Of a stretch of DNA of 64,000 bases, positions 1-9,155 are shown piece after piece. Source of the stretch: Pseudomonas sp. CFII64 (GTDB taxonomy: Bacteria > Pseudomonadota > Gammaproteobacteria > Pseudomonadales > Pseudomonadaceae); NCBI RefSeq assembly GCF_000416235.1, contig NZ_ATLO01000042.1, positions 310,001 through 374,000 on the forward strand, read 5' to 3'. Both the position numbers and the translations under genes were made by a program. Within the stretch, counting starts at the first letter, position 1, and the number at the start of each line of letters is the position of its first letter. The notes beneath the pieces were generated by a model, which saw nothing but the letters and a program-made list of their open reading frames with translations, did no database searches and was not told where the DNA came from.

Positions 1-1347
1 TTCCAATGAGTGGAGGTAGGTCTGATTTTTGCCTGAGTCATAGTCAAGCTTGAGCGTACCGTTGGTGCCATCACCCAAGTCGGTGAAGCCTAAATCCAGC
101 GCATAAAGAATGTCGCCAGACTCATAATCGGTGATGACGTCGGAATGATCTTCGGTAGCGGTGCGATAACTTTCACCGATGTTATAGAACACGAAATCAT
201 CTCGGCCCGCCCCGCCGGTAAGCGTATCAATGCCCTTGCCGCCTGCCATGGAATCATTGCCAGCGCCGCCGTTTATGCTGTCATTGCCCTCAAAACCCAA
301 TATCTCGTCGCGCGCGTAATTACCCACCAGTACATCAGCCTTGGCGGTGCCGACGATTTCCTGGTCATCCCGAGTCAGACTGTTTATCACCTTGTCGCCA
401 CCGGTATTGGCGAAGATCACGGTGTCCCGATTCAGGTCATCTGTAAGGTTGCCGCTGAACATGATTTCAAAGTGATTACCGGCGCTGTCGGTATCCAGGG
501 ATTTCAGCGAGGTCTTGTCTCCAGCGGCGTTTACCGACACTTTTAGCGTACCGTCATGGCCGTCGCCGAAGCCGGAAAAACCCAGCGCGGACAGATCAAT
601 CGTGTCGCCTTCAGCGGCCGAAAAGTCGGAGATCAGATCTCGACCCTGGGTGCTGCCGCTGTTTGATTTAACGCTGTCGAGCACATTGCTGTAGACGAAT
701 GCATCCGCTCCGGCACCGCCCTTGAGCGTATCGCCACCGGCGCCGCCGTCCAGACGCTCGTCCGTGGCGCCCCCCGTCAGCAAATCCCGGCCCTCATGCC
801 CCGCCAGCGTGACTGAAGCGACATCACTGCCCTGGAGCGAATCGTTGTAACCAGTGCCGGAAACCAATTGCAGGAAGTTGGCGTTGGTCAACGTGTCGCT
901 GTAGTCACCTTTGAACACCAGTTCAAATCGCTGTCCGCCGGCGTTCTCATCGAAACTCTTGAGATACGTCGCGTCCTGGGCCGCGTTATACGAAAGCTTC
1001 AGGCTGCTGCCGTGGCCGTCGCCAAGCTTTGTGTAGCCCAACGCCGTCAGGTCGAGCTTGTCCTGCGCGGCATCAAAGCTTTTGATCGTGTCTGAGTGCG
1101 AGGTCGTTGTGTCGCGGTAGCTGTCGGTGATGCTGCTGAAACGCAGCGTATTGTGTTCGCTGACGGCATTAAGCACGTCACGGCCTGCGCCGCCGATCAA
1201 AATGCTGGTGCTGCCGCTCTTGAATCCGCCAGCCAGCGTATCGTTGCCTTCGCCGCCATAAATCACGTCGTGGAGACCGTAGAAGTCGTCAATGTCGTCC
1301 CCTTTCGGGGTGCCGTACCAGTCAACTCTACCGGTGTCAGAAGCCAT
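1..1347 (-). CDS. R-module / RTX calcium-binding repeat protein (5' part)
   Basis: The frame is open from an ATG at 1347 down to the window edge (449 codons), so the C-terminus is missing. There is no signal peptide, as expected for type I secretion. RTX nonapeptide motifs (GGEGNDTLAGG, GGAGADAF, GGKGIDTLTGG) form clusters. Three longer units contain the pattern LGF-x-GDG-x2-GTLK-x-LKS followed by FE-x-FSG. Such units are typical of the R modules of AlgE-type mannuronan C5-epimerases and of the related serralysin C-terminal region. R modules bind calcium and alginate and carry the secretion signal. No catalytic domain lies in the visible N-terminal 449 residues; one could lie beyond the edge. 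It could also be an adhesin or matrix protein. The class is confident, the activity is unknown. Confidence 0.85.
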   Translation of the reverse strand, partial: MASDTGRVDWYGTPKGDDIDDFYGLHDVIYGGEGNDTLAGGFKSGSTSILIGGAGRDVLNAVSEHNTLRFSSITDSYRDTTTSHSDTIKSFDAAQDKLDLTALGYTKLGDGHGSSLKLSYNAAQDATYLKSFDENAGGQRFELVFKGDYSDTLTNANFLQLVSGTGYNDSLQGSDVASVTLAGHEGRDLLTGGATDERLDGGAGGDTLKGGAGADAFVYSNVLDSVKSNSGSTQGRDLISDFSAAEGDTIDLSALGFSGFGDGHDGTLKVSVNAAGDKTSLKSLDTDSAGNHFEIMFSGNLTDDLNRDTVIFANTGGDKVINSLTRDDQEIVGTAKADVLVGNYARDEILGFEGNDSINGGAGNDSMAGGKGIDTLTGGAGRDDFVFYNIGESYRTATEDHSDVITDYESGDILYALDLGFTDLGDGTNGTLKLDYDSGKNQTYLHSLE

Positions 1348-1443
1348 AAGATTTTTCCTCGGTGCGATTGTGCTGCGTGTCTGCGGTTACCCAGTATCTG
1401 ACTCAGCCCTCGAGAAAGGTTCCCGCTCGGCATTTGGCGTCCT

Positions 1444-2193
1444 TCAGTAACCCACGCCGCGCACGCCACCTGACGCCCGGATTGATTCGCCCGTGACCCA
1501 ATGCGAGTCCCCGGATGCGAGAAAAACCGCCAGCGGTGCGATGTCTTCCGGCTCGCCGAAACGCCCCAATGGCGTACCTGCGATCAGTTTTTCTCCGAAC
1601 TCACCGGCAAAGTTGCCGTCAGTCGCAGGCGTATTGGTGTGGCCGGGCAAGATGGAATTGACCCGGATACCGCGCGCGCCCAGCTCTCTGGCCAAGGCAA
1701 AGGTCAAGGTATCGACCGCGCCCTTGGTGGCCGAATAAACGCTGGAAGCCAGATACGGATCGGTACTGAGGATGGAGCTGATATTGATGATACTGCCCGA
1801 CTCACCGAACAGTTTCACCGCCTCGCGCACCGCCAGCAGATAACCCAATACATTGAGATTGAATTGCTGGTGGAAGGCTTCCTCGGTGAGGTCTTCGATC
1901 ATCTGAAACACCGCGACTCCGGCGTTATTGACCAAAATATCCAGCGTCCCGTAGTTGCTGCCGACCTCGGCAAACAAACGGGTTACGTCTGCGGACTTGC
2001 TCATGTCCGCCTGGATGCTGATGGCTGAGCCGCCCTGCGCCTGAATCTGTGCAACAACGGCGTCGGCGTCGCTTTTGCTCGACGAATAGTTGACCACGAC
2101 GGTGGCGCCAGCAGCACCCAGCGCTTTGGCGATTCCGGCACCGATACCTTTTGATGCGCCAGTGACTACAGCAATTTTTCCTTCGAGCTTCAT
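1444..2193 (-). CDS. SDR family oxidoreductase (classical, FabG-like)
   Basis: This is a 249-residue classical short-chain dehydrogenase. It has the Rossmann motif TGASKGIG near residue 12, the NNAG motif near 90, a catalytic SS before YSATK near 155, and a PLGRFGEPEDIA C-terminal segment typical of FabG or glucose-1-dehydrogenase-like members. The start at 2193 is preceded by AAAAGG at good spacing; the frame extends upstream but without homologous residues. It is transcribed divergently from an AraC-type regulator 150 bp away, which probably controls it. The substrate cannot be read from the sequence. Confidence 0.9.
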   Translation of the reverse strand: MKLEGKIAVVTGASKGIGAGIAKALGAAGATVVVNYSSSKSDADAVVAQIQAQGGSAISIQADMSKSADVTRLFAEVGSNYGTLDILVNNAGVAVFQMIEDLTEEAFHQQFNLNVLGYLLAVREAVKLFGESGSIINISSILSTDPYLASSVYSATKGAVDTLTFALARELGARGIRVNSILPGHTNTPATDGNFAGEFGEKLIAGTPLGRFGEPEDIAPLAVFLASGDSHWVTGESIRASGGVRGVGY

Positions 2194-2343
2194 GGGAATT
2201 ACCTTTTCAAAATGAGTGATGTTTGCGTTGGGTGGCAGTATTCGGGCAACGACCTGTCGAGCGGTTGCCGGTTCTTCTCCCATGCTTGCCTATTCTTCTC
2301 GCCTGGCTTGCTTTGTCCGGCGCACTGCCGCATGTTCCAACCC

Positions 2344-3264
2344 ATGAAAAATGCGATGGATGAACTGCGCAGCATCGTGATGCGCGCGCAAAACAAGTGG
2401 ACCGATACCGGCCTGCCACGCGTGGCGATGGTGTGTGCCGAAGCCTGCGCGGATCAGGTTTATCAGCCGATGCTGCACTTGGTGCTGCAGGGCACCAAGA
2501 CGCTGTCGATTGGCGATCAGCTTTCGAATTACCCGGCGAACAGTTATTTCGTGGTGCCCGTGGATGTTCCCGCCACAGGTCAGATTCACCCGTGCGCGGC
2601 GGACCTGCCCTATCTTGCGATCAGCCTGACTCTGAACCCCTGCGTCATCGCCACGTTGCTGGATGACGAGGTGAAAGCCGGCGCGCAGCCAGTCCCGAGT
2701 TGCTTCGCTGCGGTGCCAGCGCCCGCCGAGATGATTGATGCGTGGTTGCGCATGATGCGGCTCATGGACCGCCCGAACGAAGCGGCGGTATTGGCACCGA
2801 TGATCGAGCGGGAGATTTTGTTTCGCGTACTGCAAGGCCCGTTGGGCGGCATGCTGCGCGACATCGCGCGGCCAGATGGTCGCTTGGCGCAGATCCGTCG
2901 CGCCACTGAATGGATTCGCGAGCACTACACCGAACCCTTCCGTGTGGAGCCGCTGGCAGCAATGGCCGATATGAGCGTTGCGGCGTTCTATCGGCATTTC
3001 AAGGCCATCACCGCCATGACCCCCATTCAGTATCAAAAACGCCTGCGCCTGCTGCGAGCGCGCTGGTTGCTGTTGTTCGATCCTCGCGATGCAGCGTCCA
3101 TCGCGTTTGCCGTCGGCTATGAAAGCGCCTCGCAATTCAGCCGTGAATACGCCCGCCTGTTTGGTCTGCCGCCAGCTCGCGATGCCGCGAGGTTCAAATC
3201 CCCGGCGGTTGCGTTCGCTGGAGCGCGCGAGCGCCCTACCGACTTCCCCGCGAACGATCTGTAG
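2344..3264 (+). CDS. AraC family transcriptional regulator (AraC_N type)
   Basis: This is a cytoplasmic activator of about 306 residues. The N-terminal effector-sensing domain (AraC_N/cupin-like, with VYQPMLHLVLQGTKTLSIGD) is followed from about residue 195 by two helix-turn-helix motifs, MADMSVAAFYRHFKAIT and AFAVGYESASQFSREYARLFG. The start is uncertain. ATGs at 2332, 2344 and 2356 are in frame, and 2344 agrees best with the paralogue at 5641-6558. AraC_N regulators commonly sit divergently from the oxidoreductase they control, here the SDR at 1444-2193. The stop codon overlaps the first bases of a REP element. Confidence 0.9.
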   Translation: MKNAMDELRSIVMRAQNKWTDTGLPRVAMVCAEACADQVYQPMLHLVLQGTKTLSIGDQLSNYPANSYFVVPVDVPATGQIHPCAADLPYLAISLTLNPCVIATLLDDEVKAGAQPVPSCFAAVPAPAEMIDAWLRMMRLMDRPNEAAVLAPMIEREILFRVLQGPLGGMLRDIARPDGRLAQIRRATEWIREHYTEPFRVEPLAAMADMSVAAFYRHFKAITAMTPIQYQKRLRLLRARWLLLFDPRDAASIAFAVGYESASQFSREYARLFGLPPARDAARFKSPAVAFAGARERPTDFPANDL

Positions 3265-3346
3265 GAGCGAATTTATTCGCGAGGCAGTATTTCAGGCACT
3301 GAATCTCTGCCAGATGTATCGGCCCCTCGCGAACAAGTTCGCTACA
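3261..3346. repeat. REP-type inverted pair
   Basis: GTAGGAGCGAATTTATTCGC at 3261 is mirrored by CTCGCGAACAAGTTCGCTAC near 3325-3345. This is the GTAGGAGCGA family of Pseudomonas repetitive extragenic palindromes. It lies between convergent genes, and its first bases form the stop codon of the AraC gene. A related pair occurs at 63084-63158. Confidence 0.8.
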
Positions 3347-3375
3347 GTAATCCGTTCGCAGGATCGCGCAATCTC

Positions 3376-4353
3376 CTAAAAATCGCTGATCGTCGTCCCC
3401 CCGATGGTCTCGGCAAATCCGCCGCCGAACAGTCGGGCTGGGGTTTCGAAGCCAGCGCGGCGTTCGCCCGCCAGAACCCGTCGTGCGGCCTCGACGGCAG
3501 CCAGTGGCGTATAGGAATAGCCGTTGACGGTTTCGATCACTGATCGCGCGATCGAACCGTCTGCGCCGGTGACCTCAACCACGGCCCGGGCCCGATGAGC
3601 ATCACGCTCCTGGGCAGTCGGCCCATCAGGTAGCTGCGACAGATCCCCGTCAGGAAAAGCGTCATCCGCGATGTGCACGAACATGGCAATGTTGGGAATG
3701 CCCGTCGAATGCCAGCCGGTAATCAAATCACCAAACGACAGTGGCAAACACAGCACCGGCCCTGCGCCAAAATCGAAGTGGCGCGGCTGTGCATCCGGCG
3801 TTGCGACGAGCTGGCCGTCGACCCGTGCCAACAGGCCGGCACCGATGATTTCGCTGACGCTCATTGCCGAACCTCGCGACATGGAGCCGGGAACCTGCAG
3901 CGCAATGTTCAGCGCTTGCGGCTCCTGTACCCGCTGCGCGATATGCAACGCCAGACAGTCAGTCGGCACCACGTCCCAGCCGACGCCGGGCAGCAGCATC
4001 ACGCCCGACTCAGTCGCGGCGGCGCCCAATTGCTCCGCCAGCCGGTAGACATTGATCTCGGCGGTAATGTCCAGATAATCGACGCCCGCCTTCAGGCATG
4101 CGCGCATCAGCGGCTCTGCGGTGCGCGCGAAGGGTCCGGCGAAATTCAACAAGACATCGATGCCGAACAGCGACTGGTCCGCCTCGGCGTCGGCAGCAAA
4201 CACGCGCATCGGCACGCTCAGTTGTTCGGCGAGAGTTGCCAGTTGGGGTCGATTGCGTCCGGCAATCACGAAATCCAGCCCCAAGGCTTTCGCCCGCTGT
4301 GCTGCCATGCGCCCGGTATAACCTGTCGCGCCGTAGATCAGTAATGTGCTCAT
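3376..4353 (-). CDS. Saccharopine dehydrogenase-like NAD(P)-binding protein
   Basis: This 325-residue protein begins with an NAD(P)-binding fold (LLIYGATGYTGRMAAQRAKALG) followed by AGRNRPQLATLAEQL, as in the saccharopine dehydrogenase/trans-acting enoyl reductase family. Members without the full lysine-pathway domain are usually oxidoreductases of unknown substrate. It is the last gene of a three-gene minus-strand operon (SDR, VOC, this gene). Its ATG overlaps the stop of the VOC gene by 4 bp (ATGA), so translation is probably coupled. A role in modifying the same small carbonyl compound as the SDR is inference. Confidence 0.8.
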   Translation of the reverse strand: MSTLLIYGATGYTGRMAAQRAKALGLDFVIAGRNRPQLATLAEQLSVPMRVFAADAEADQSLFGIDVLLNFAGPFARTAEPLMRACLKAGVDYLDITAEINVYRLAEQLGAAATESGVMLLPGVGWDVVPTDCLALHIAQRVQEPQALNIALQVPGSMSRGSAMSVSEIIGAGLLARVDGQLVATPDAQPRHFDFGAGPVLCLPLSFGDLITGWHSTGIPNIAMFVHIADDAFPDGDLSQLPDGPTAQERDAHRARAVVEVTGADGSIARSVIETVNGYSYTPLAAVEAARRVLAGERRAGFETPARLFGGGFAETIGGTTISDF

Positions 4354-4751
4354 TGCGCGTGCTGCCAGTTTTTGTAGACGAACTCAAGGCTGTAGCCATC
4401 AGGATCCAGCACGTTTGCCGCGTAATAGTTCGGATCGTAGTGCAGGCGTGCACCCGGAGCGCCGTTGTCGACTGCGCCATTGCTAATCGCCGCGGCATAG
4501 GCCGCGTCAACCTCTGCCTGGCTGCCCGCTACGAATCCCACATGAGCCGCTCTCCCTTCCACGATGCCTTCGCGCAACCAGAAGAACATCCGTCCATGAG
4601 CGCCGAAGCCCTTGAGGTCGGGGTGGCCGGCCGGGCCGTCCTTGCCGTCGAAATCATGCCGAGCCGTAATCCCGAGGGGCGTCAGCGACGCCTCGTAGAA
4701 ACGTACCGAGCGCTCGATGTCGCTTACAGAAATGAAGATGTGATCAAGCAT
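4350..4751 (-). CDS. VOC family protein (glyoxalase/bleomycin-resistance fold)
   Basis: This is a 133-residue single-domain vicinal oxygen chelate protein. The start MLDHIFISVSDIERSVRFYEA is the typical first beta-alpha unit, and the end (DPDGYSLEFVYKN) carries the conserved DPDG turn and metal-ligand Glu. Such proteins are metal-dependent isomerases, dioxygenases or binding proteins; which one cannot be told. The frame extends 15 codons upstream, but the ATG at 4751 gives the family N-terminus. It is the middle gene of an operon with the SDR (16 bp upstream) and the saccharopine-dehydrogenase-like gene (4-bp overlap). Confidence 0.85.
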   Translation of the reverse strand: MLDHIFISVSDIERSVRFYEASLTPLGITARHDFDGKDGPAGHPDLKGFGAHGRMFFWLREGIVEGRAAHVGFVAGSQAEVDAAYAAAISNGAVDNGAPGARLHYDPNYYAANVLDPDGYSLEFVYKNWQHAQ

Positions 4752-4767
4752 GTCATCGCCTCGCCAT

Positions 4768-5511
4768 TCAGATGATATAGCCGCCCGCGACTTCAATAGT
4801 CTGAGCGTTGATCCAGCTGCCTTCCTCGGAAAGCAGCATGGCGATAACCCGCGCTACGTCTTGCGGCTCGCCGACTCGGCCAAGCGCGGTTTGCGATGCC
4901 AGCAGAGCCTCGAACTCGTCATTCAGACCGCCGCCCAATTCGGTGCGAATTGCTCCTGGCGAGACTGCATTGGCGCGGATGCGCCGATCACCGAATTCCT
5001 TCGCCATGTACCGCGTGAGTACGTCCAACCCGCCTTTGAAAGCGGCATAGGGCGCGACGCCGGCGGTTGCCACGCGTGTCGTGGCGCTGGTCAGATTGAC
5101 GATGCTCGCGCCCTCTTCCATCAATGGCAGCAAGGCTTGAGTCAGGAAAAACGGGCCTTTGAGGTGCACATTGAACAGGCCGTCGAACTGCGCCTCAGTG
5201 ACCGATTGCAGAGGATTGAACAGCCCGTAGCCCGCGTTATTGACCAGGCCATCGAGCCTGTCCACGCCCCAGTTTGTCTGCAACACGTGCAGCACGGCCT
5301 GGCGAAAAACTTCGAAGCCGCTGACATCGGCGACGTCGAGCTTGAGCGCAACGGCCTTGCCACCCGCCGATTCAATTCGGCGCACGACGGTTTGCGCAGC
5401 CTCAGGATTGCTGTTGTAAGTCAGGATGACGCCCATGCCACGCTGAGCGCAGAGTTCGGCAGTGCTGGCCCCGATGCCACGGCTGCCGCCGGTGATGACG
5501 ATAACGCCCAT
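4768..5511 (-). CDS. SDR family oxidoreductase
   Basis: This 247-residue classical SDR has TGGSRGIG near residue 7, LVNNAGYGLF near 90, a catalytic Ser in NLTSATT and an active-site YAAFK near 155. It is the first gene of the operon SDR-VOC-saccharopine-dehydrogenase-like. It is divergent from the AraC gene at 5641. The arrangement repeats the SDR/AraC pair at 1444-3264, but the two SDRs differ substantially while the two regulators are close. The substrate is unknown. Confidence 0.9.
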   Translation of the reverse strand: MGVIVITGGSRGIGASTAELCAQRGMGVILTYNSNPEAAQTVVRRIESAGGKAVALKLDVADVSGFEVFRQAVLHVLQTNWGVDRLDGLVNNAGYGLFNPLQSVTEAQFDGLFNVHLKGPFFLTQALLPLMEEGASIVNLTSATTRVATAGVAPYAAFKGGLDVLTRYMAKEFGDRRIRANAVSPGAIRTELGGGLNDEFEALLASQTALGRVGEPQDVARVIAMLLSEEGSWINAQTIEVAGGYII

Positions 5512-5640
5512 GTGCTGCTCCGCTGTCGATGAAATGAGTCACCACATTACCGATGACCTTCGAAGCCAGCGCAGCCGTTCCTGCCCGAATCCTGCCTGTT
5601 TCTGCTTTTCGCTTGCGTGGGCCATGGTCCTGCGATCAGC

Positions 5641-6558
5641 ATGGCGCTTATGAATAATCAACTCATTGAGCTTCGCGCCCTGGCTTGCCGGGCCGAAAAC
5701 CGCCGTACCGAAACGGGCATCCCACGCGTGGCCATGGTTCAAGGCAAGATTCCTGAACACATGCTGGCTGCGGTCTACGACCCGATGATCAACCTGATCC
5801 TGCAAGGCAGCAAAGCCATGACGGTTGGCGATCGCACGCTGCGCTATGACCCGGCGACGTATTTCGTCATGTCCATCGAGTTGCCCGCAGTCGGCTCGGT
5901 GCATCCGGCAGCTTCAGGTGAACCTTACCTTGCGGTCAGCCTGACCCTTGACCCGACGGTGCTTTCGACGCTGTTGGCCGACTTGCCAAAGCCCACCGGC
6001 CGTTACGAAAACGAAGCCGGATTTTCCGTCGCGGCCGTCACACCGGAGTTGATGGACGCCTGGCTGCGCATGTTGCGGTTAATGGACCGGCCCGAGGATA
6101 TCGCCGCCCTGGCCCCGGTTTACGAGCGCGAAATTCTCTACCGGGTACTGCAGGGGCCCCATGGCTGGATGCTTCGGGAGATCGCCGCGCCCGACACGGC
6201 GATGGCGCGCGTCAGCCTGGCAATTCAATGGATACGGCGCAATTTCGCCGAGACGATACGAGTGGAAACCCTGGCCCAGCGCGCGGCGATGAGCGTGTCG
6301 GCTTTTCACCGGCACTTCAAGGCGGTCACGACGTTGAGTCCTTTGCAGTATCAGAAACGGGTTCGGCTGCTCCAGGCCCGGATGCTCATGGTCGCCAGCG
6401 CCAGAAGTGTCACCAACGCAGCTCTGGAGGTCGGCTACGAAAGCGCCACCCAGTTCGGTCGTGATTATGCGCGGATATTTGGCCTTCCCCCCGCCCGGGA
6501 TGCGGCGAGAATTCTGGGAGAGACCAAGGGGATTTTCAGCTCTCGATCAGACTCTTGA
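5641..6558 (+). CDS. AraC family transcriptional regulator (AraC_N type), paralogue
   Basis: This regulator of about 305 residues has the same architecture as the AraC protein at 2344-3264. They share TG-x-PRVAM, the QG-x-K-x3-GD stretch, YLA-x-SLTL-x-P, RLMDRP, and the C-terminal GYESA-x-QF-x-R-x-YARIFGLPPARDAAR. In-frame starts are GTG 5617, ATG 5641 and ATG 5650, and none has a strong Shine-Dalgarno. It probably controls the divergent SDR-VOC-saccharopine-like operon. Its last 23 bp overlap the 3' end of the sensor kinase gene on the other strand. Confidence 0.88.
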   Translation: MALMNNQLIELRALACRAENRRTETGIPRVAMVQGKIPEHMLAAVYDPMINLILQGSKAMTVGDRTLRYDPATYFVMSIELPAVGSVHPAASGEPYLAVSLTLDPTVLSTLLADLPKPTGRYENEAGFSVAAVTPELMDAWLRMLRLMDRPEDIAALAPVYEREILYRVLQGPHGWMLREIAAPDTAMARVSLAIQWIRRNFAETIRVETLAQRAAMSVSAFHRHFKAVTTLSPLQYQKRVRLLQARMLMVASARSVTNAALEVGYESATQFGRDYARIFGLPPARDAARILGETKGIFSSRSDS

Positions 6559-9052
6559 TACGCACGGCCAGGCCTTCGACCGAGAACGGCTTGGTCATGA
6601 CATGCATGTTGGCGTCGAGGTCTCCGCTGCCGATAACGGCGTTTTCTGCATAGCCAGTGATGAACAGAATCTTCAGTTCCGGACGACTGGAGCGGGAATA
6701 ATCAGCCATCTGGCGACCGTTCATGCCGCCTGGCAATCCAACGTCAGTGACCAGCAGATCGATCCGGGCACTGGACTCGAGAATCCGGAGCCCGGACGCG
6801 CCATCTGCGGCCTCCAAAGCGGTGTAGCCCAACTCTTGCAGAATTTCTGCCACCAGATGACGCACTGTAGGTTCGTCATCGACCACCAACACCGTTTGCC
6901 CCTCTGACGCCCTGGGCATTTCCTGGAGTTGCAAGGGGGCCTGCTCGACATGTCGAGTCGTTTCCTGCGGCAGGTACAGGCGCACCGTAGAGCCTTTGCC
7001 GACTTCCGAATAGATTTTCGCCTGGCCGCCGGACTGCCTGATAAAGCCGTAAATCATCGACAGGCCCAGGCCGGTCCCCATACCCAGCGGCTTGGTGGTG
7101 AAGAACGGCTCAAATGCCTTGGCCACCACGGCCGCACTCATGCCGACGCCTGTGTCGATAACGCTCAATGACACGTAGTTTCCCGGGGAAAGATCAAAGG
7201 CATCGGCGGCGCGGACGTCCAGGGCGCAATTGGCGGTTTCAACCACCAGCTTGCCGCCGGCGGGCATTGCATCACGGGCATTGATGCAGAGATTCAGCAA
7301 GGCGTTTTCCAGCTGATTGCCGTCGACGTTGCTGGTCCACAATGCCTCGTCGAGCAGCATGCGGGTTTCAACCGCCGGGCCCATGGTGCGAACGATCAGA
7401 TCCTGCATGCCGGCCACCAGACGATTGATATCGGTCGGCTTGGGATCAAGTGTCTGGCGCCGCGAAAACGCCAGCAGCCTGTGAGTCAAGGCCGCCGCCC
7501 GCTGGGACGATCCGCGCGCCGAGTTCACATATTTTTCGAGTTCATTGATGCGCCCTTGCCCTATCCGGGTCTGCATCATCTCCAGGCTGCCGGAAATCCC
7601 GGTCAGCAGGTTGTTGAAATCGTGGGCGATGCCACCGGTCAACTGCCCGACCGCCTCCATTTTCTGTGATTGCCGCAGCTGCTCTTCAGATCGCATCAGT
7701 TCCTGGGTTCGGTCCTGGACCAGCTGCTCCAGGGAGGCATTGATCTGCCGCAGATCATTTTCAGCCCTGCGCCGGGCGATGGCGCTGCGCGTGCGCCCCG
7801 CAGCATCTGCGGTAAAGCGCATCTCTGCTGCCGTCCAGGCATACGGTTCACTGCGCAAGGCACACAGAGCGGCCACCGTTTTGCCGTTTTCCACCAATGG
7901 GACGCTGAGCAGCGAGCCGATACCGGCCTGCAACAGGCCTGGCGTATCGCGAGAAAGTGGATCGTTCGCGATATCAGCTATCAACAGTGGCTGGCCCAGG
8001 GTCAATTGCCTGGAAAACCAGTGCGATTCATTGCCGTGCCAGAGTTCCTCCAACGTAGTTTCTGCAGCGTCTGGCCAGACCCGACCGCTCAGCACCGGCA
8101 ACCCGTCAGGACTCACCGACAAGTAACAGGCGCCGTCGCATTCCAGGACACTTCCCAAGGTTGCAGAGACGCTGTACGCCATCTGTTCGGGTTCTTGCAT
8201 GTCACGCAATACGTCACTCAGTTCCAGCAGTGCCTGGCGCCGGGTAAGCGCACGATGGGCCTCGGTCACTTCCTGAAAAATGATTGTGAACCTGTCATCT
8301 TCCAACGGATGCACGCGGCCTTCGAACCAGCGCTTTATGCCCGCAACCTGATGATTGAAAGCTAAGGTTTTTTGCTGGTTGACCGCCGCTGCAACCTCAT
8401 CGATCCAGAAGTTTTCAACGTCTGGAAACAACTCCCGGACTGTCCGACCCTTCACTTCTGCGTTGGTCACGCCGACCAGCTCGGCCCAGGCAGGATTGAC
8501 GTCCAGGTACCGCCAGTCGCTGACCGTCCCGTCTGCCTCGCGGATGAGCTCACCGAGGATGAACCCATCTTCAAGCCGTTCAAAAATGCCGCGCCAGTAC
8601 TCTTCACTCTGGCGCAGCGCGAGTTCCGCATTGCGGCGCGCGGTGATATCCGTGAACAGCACGGCGACGATTTTCTGCTCCGTGCTTATCGCCGTGGCAT
8701 GAACCTCGAACCAGCGACGCAACGCCACTCCGTAATGCTCGAAGCGTATCGCCTCACCCGTGTCAGCCACTTTCCCGTAGACGTCGTACCAGTGCTGATC
8801 CTGATCGGGAACCATGTCCCGAATCCATTTGCCTTTGGCATCCACCAGACCGGTATGCTGCTCAAAAACGCGATTGGTTTCGATGAACCGGTAATCACAC
8901 GGACGCCCATCCTCATCGAATTTCATTTCGATGATGCAAAACCCGGTTTCGATGGAATCCAGCAACTGTCGGTATTGCCTGCGCGCTGCGGACAGTTCGG
9001 TTTTCAACCGTTCGTTTTCGGCTTGAAGGGGATGGGTGTAGATGCGACTCAT
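6536..9052 (-). CDS. PAS/GAF hybrid sensor histidine kinase with receiver domain
   Basis: This 838-residue hybrid kinase has no obvious membrane segment, so it probably senses a cytoplasmic signal. In order: a short coiled coil (residues 8-30), two PAS domains (about 30-140 and 150-270), a GAF domain (about 290-430), a second coiled coil, HisKA with the H-box GGIAHDFNNLLTGI (about 475-540), and HATPase_c with N-box NLCINARDAMPAGG, DTGVGMS and GTGLGLSMI (about 580-700). A C-terminal receiver (VVDDEPTVR, phospho-Asp in LLVTDVGLPGG) occupies about 715-838. There is no partner regulator next to it. The 3' end overlaps the convergent AraC gene by 23 bp. Confidence 0.92.
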   Translation of the reverse strand: MSRIYTHPLQAENERLKTELSAARRQYRQLLDSIETGFCIIEMKFDEDGRPCDYRFIETNRVFEQHTGLVDAKGKWIRDMVPDQDQHWYDVYGKVADTGEAIRFEHYGVALRRWFEVHATAISTEQKIVAVLFTDITARRNAELALRQSEEYWRGIFERLEDGFILGELIREADGTVSDWRYLDVNPAWAELVGVTNAEVKGRTVRELFPDVENFWIDEVAAAVNQQKTLAFNHQVAGIKRWFEGRVHPLEDDRFTIIFQEVTEAHRALTRRQALLELSDVLRDMQEPEQMAYSVSATLGSVLECDGACYLSVSPDGLPVLSGRVWPDAAETTLEELWHGNESHWFSRQLTLGQPLLIADIANDPLSRDTPGLLQAGIGSLLSVPLVENGKTVAALCALRSEPYAWTAAEMRFTADAAGRTRSAIARRRAENDLRQINASLEQLVQDRTQELMRSEEQLRQSQKMEAVGQLTGGIAHDFNNLLTGISGSLEMMQTRIGQGRINELEKYVNSARGSSQRAAALTHRLLAFSRRQTLDPKPTDINRLVAGMQDLIVRTMGPAVETRMLLDEALWTSNVDGNQLENALLNLCINARDAMPAGGKLVVETANCALDVRAADAFDLSPGNYVSLSVIDTGVGMSAAVVAKAFEPFFTTKPLGMGTGLGLSMIYGFIRQSGGQAKIYSEVGKGSTVRLYLPQETTRHVEQAPLQLQEMPRASEGQTVLVVDDEPTVRHLVAEILQELGYTALEAADGASGLRILESSARIDLLVTDVGLPGGMNGRQMADYSRSSRPELKILFITGYAENAVIGSGDLDANMHVMTKPFSVEGLAVRIKSLIES

Positions 9053-9155
9053 GGCCTTCCTATGGCTAAATGGTTTCCGGCATCATGAACGATAGCGCGG
9101 GTCACGATATTTAGATCAGCTCGTTGAGCGTCAGCGGGCAAACTCTATCATTCAA

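Noticed and set aside
2290..3135. A 281-codon open frame antisense to the AraC gene
   Set aside because: It is a shadow frame of GC-rich coding DNA; the sense strand has a full AraC HTH domain.
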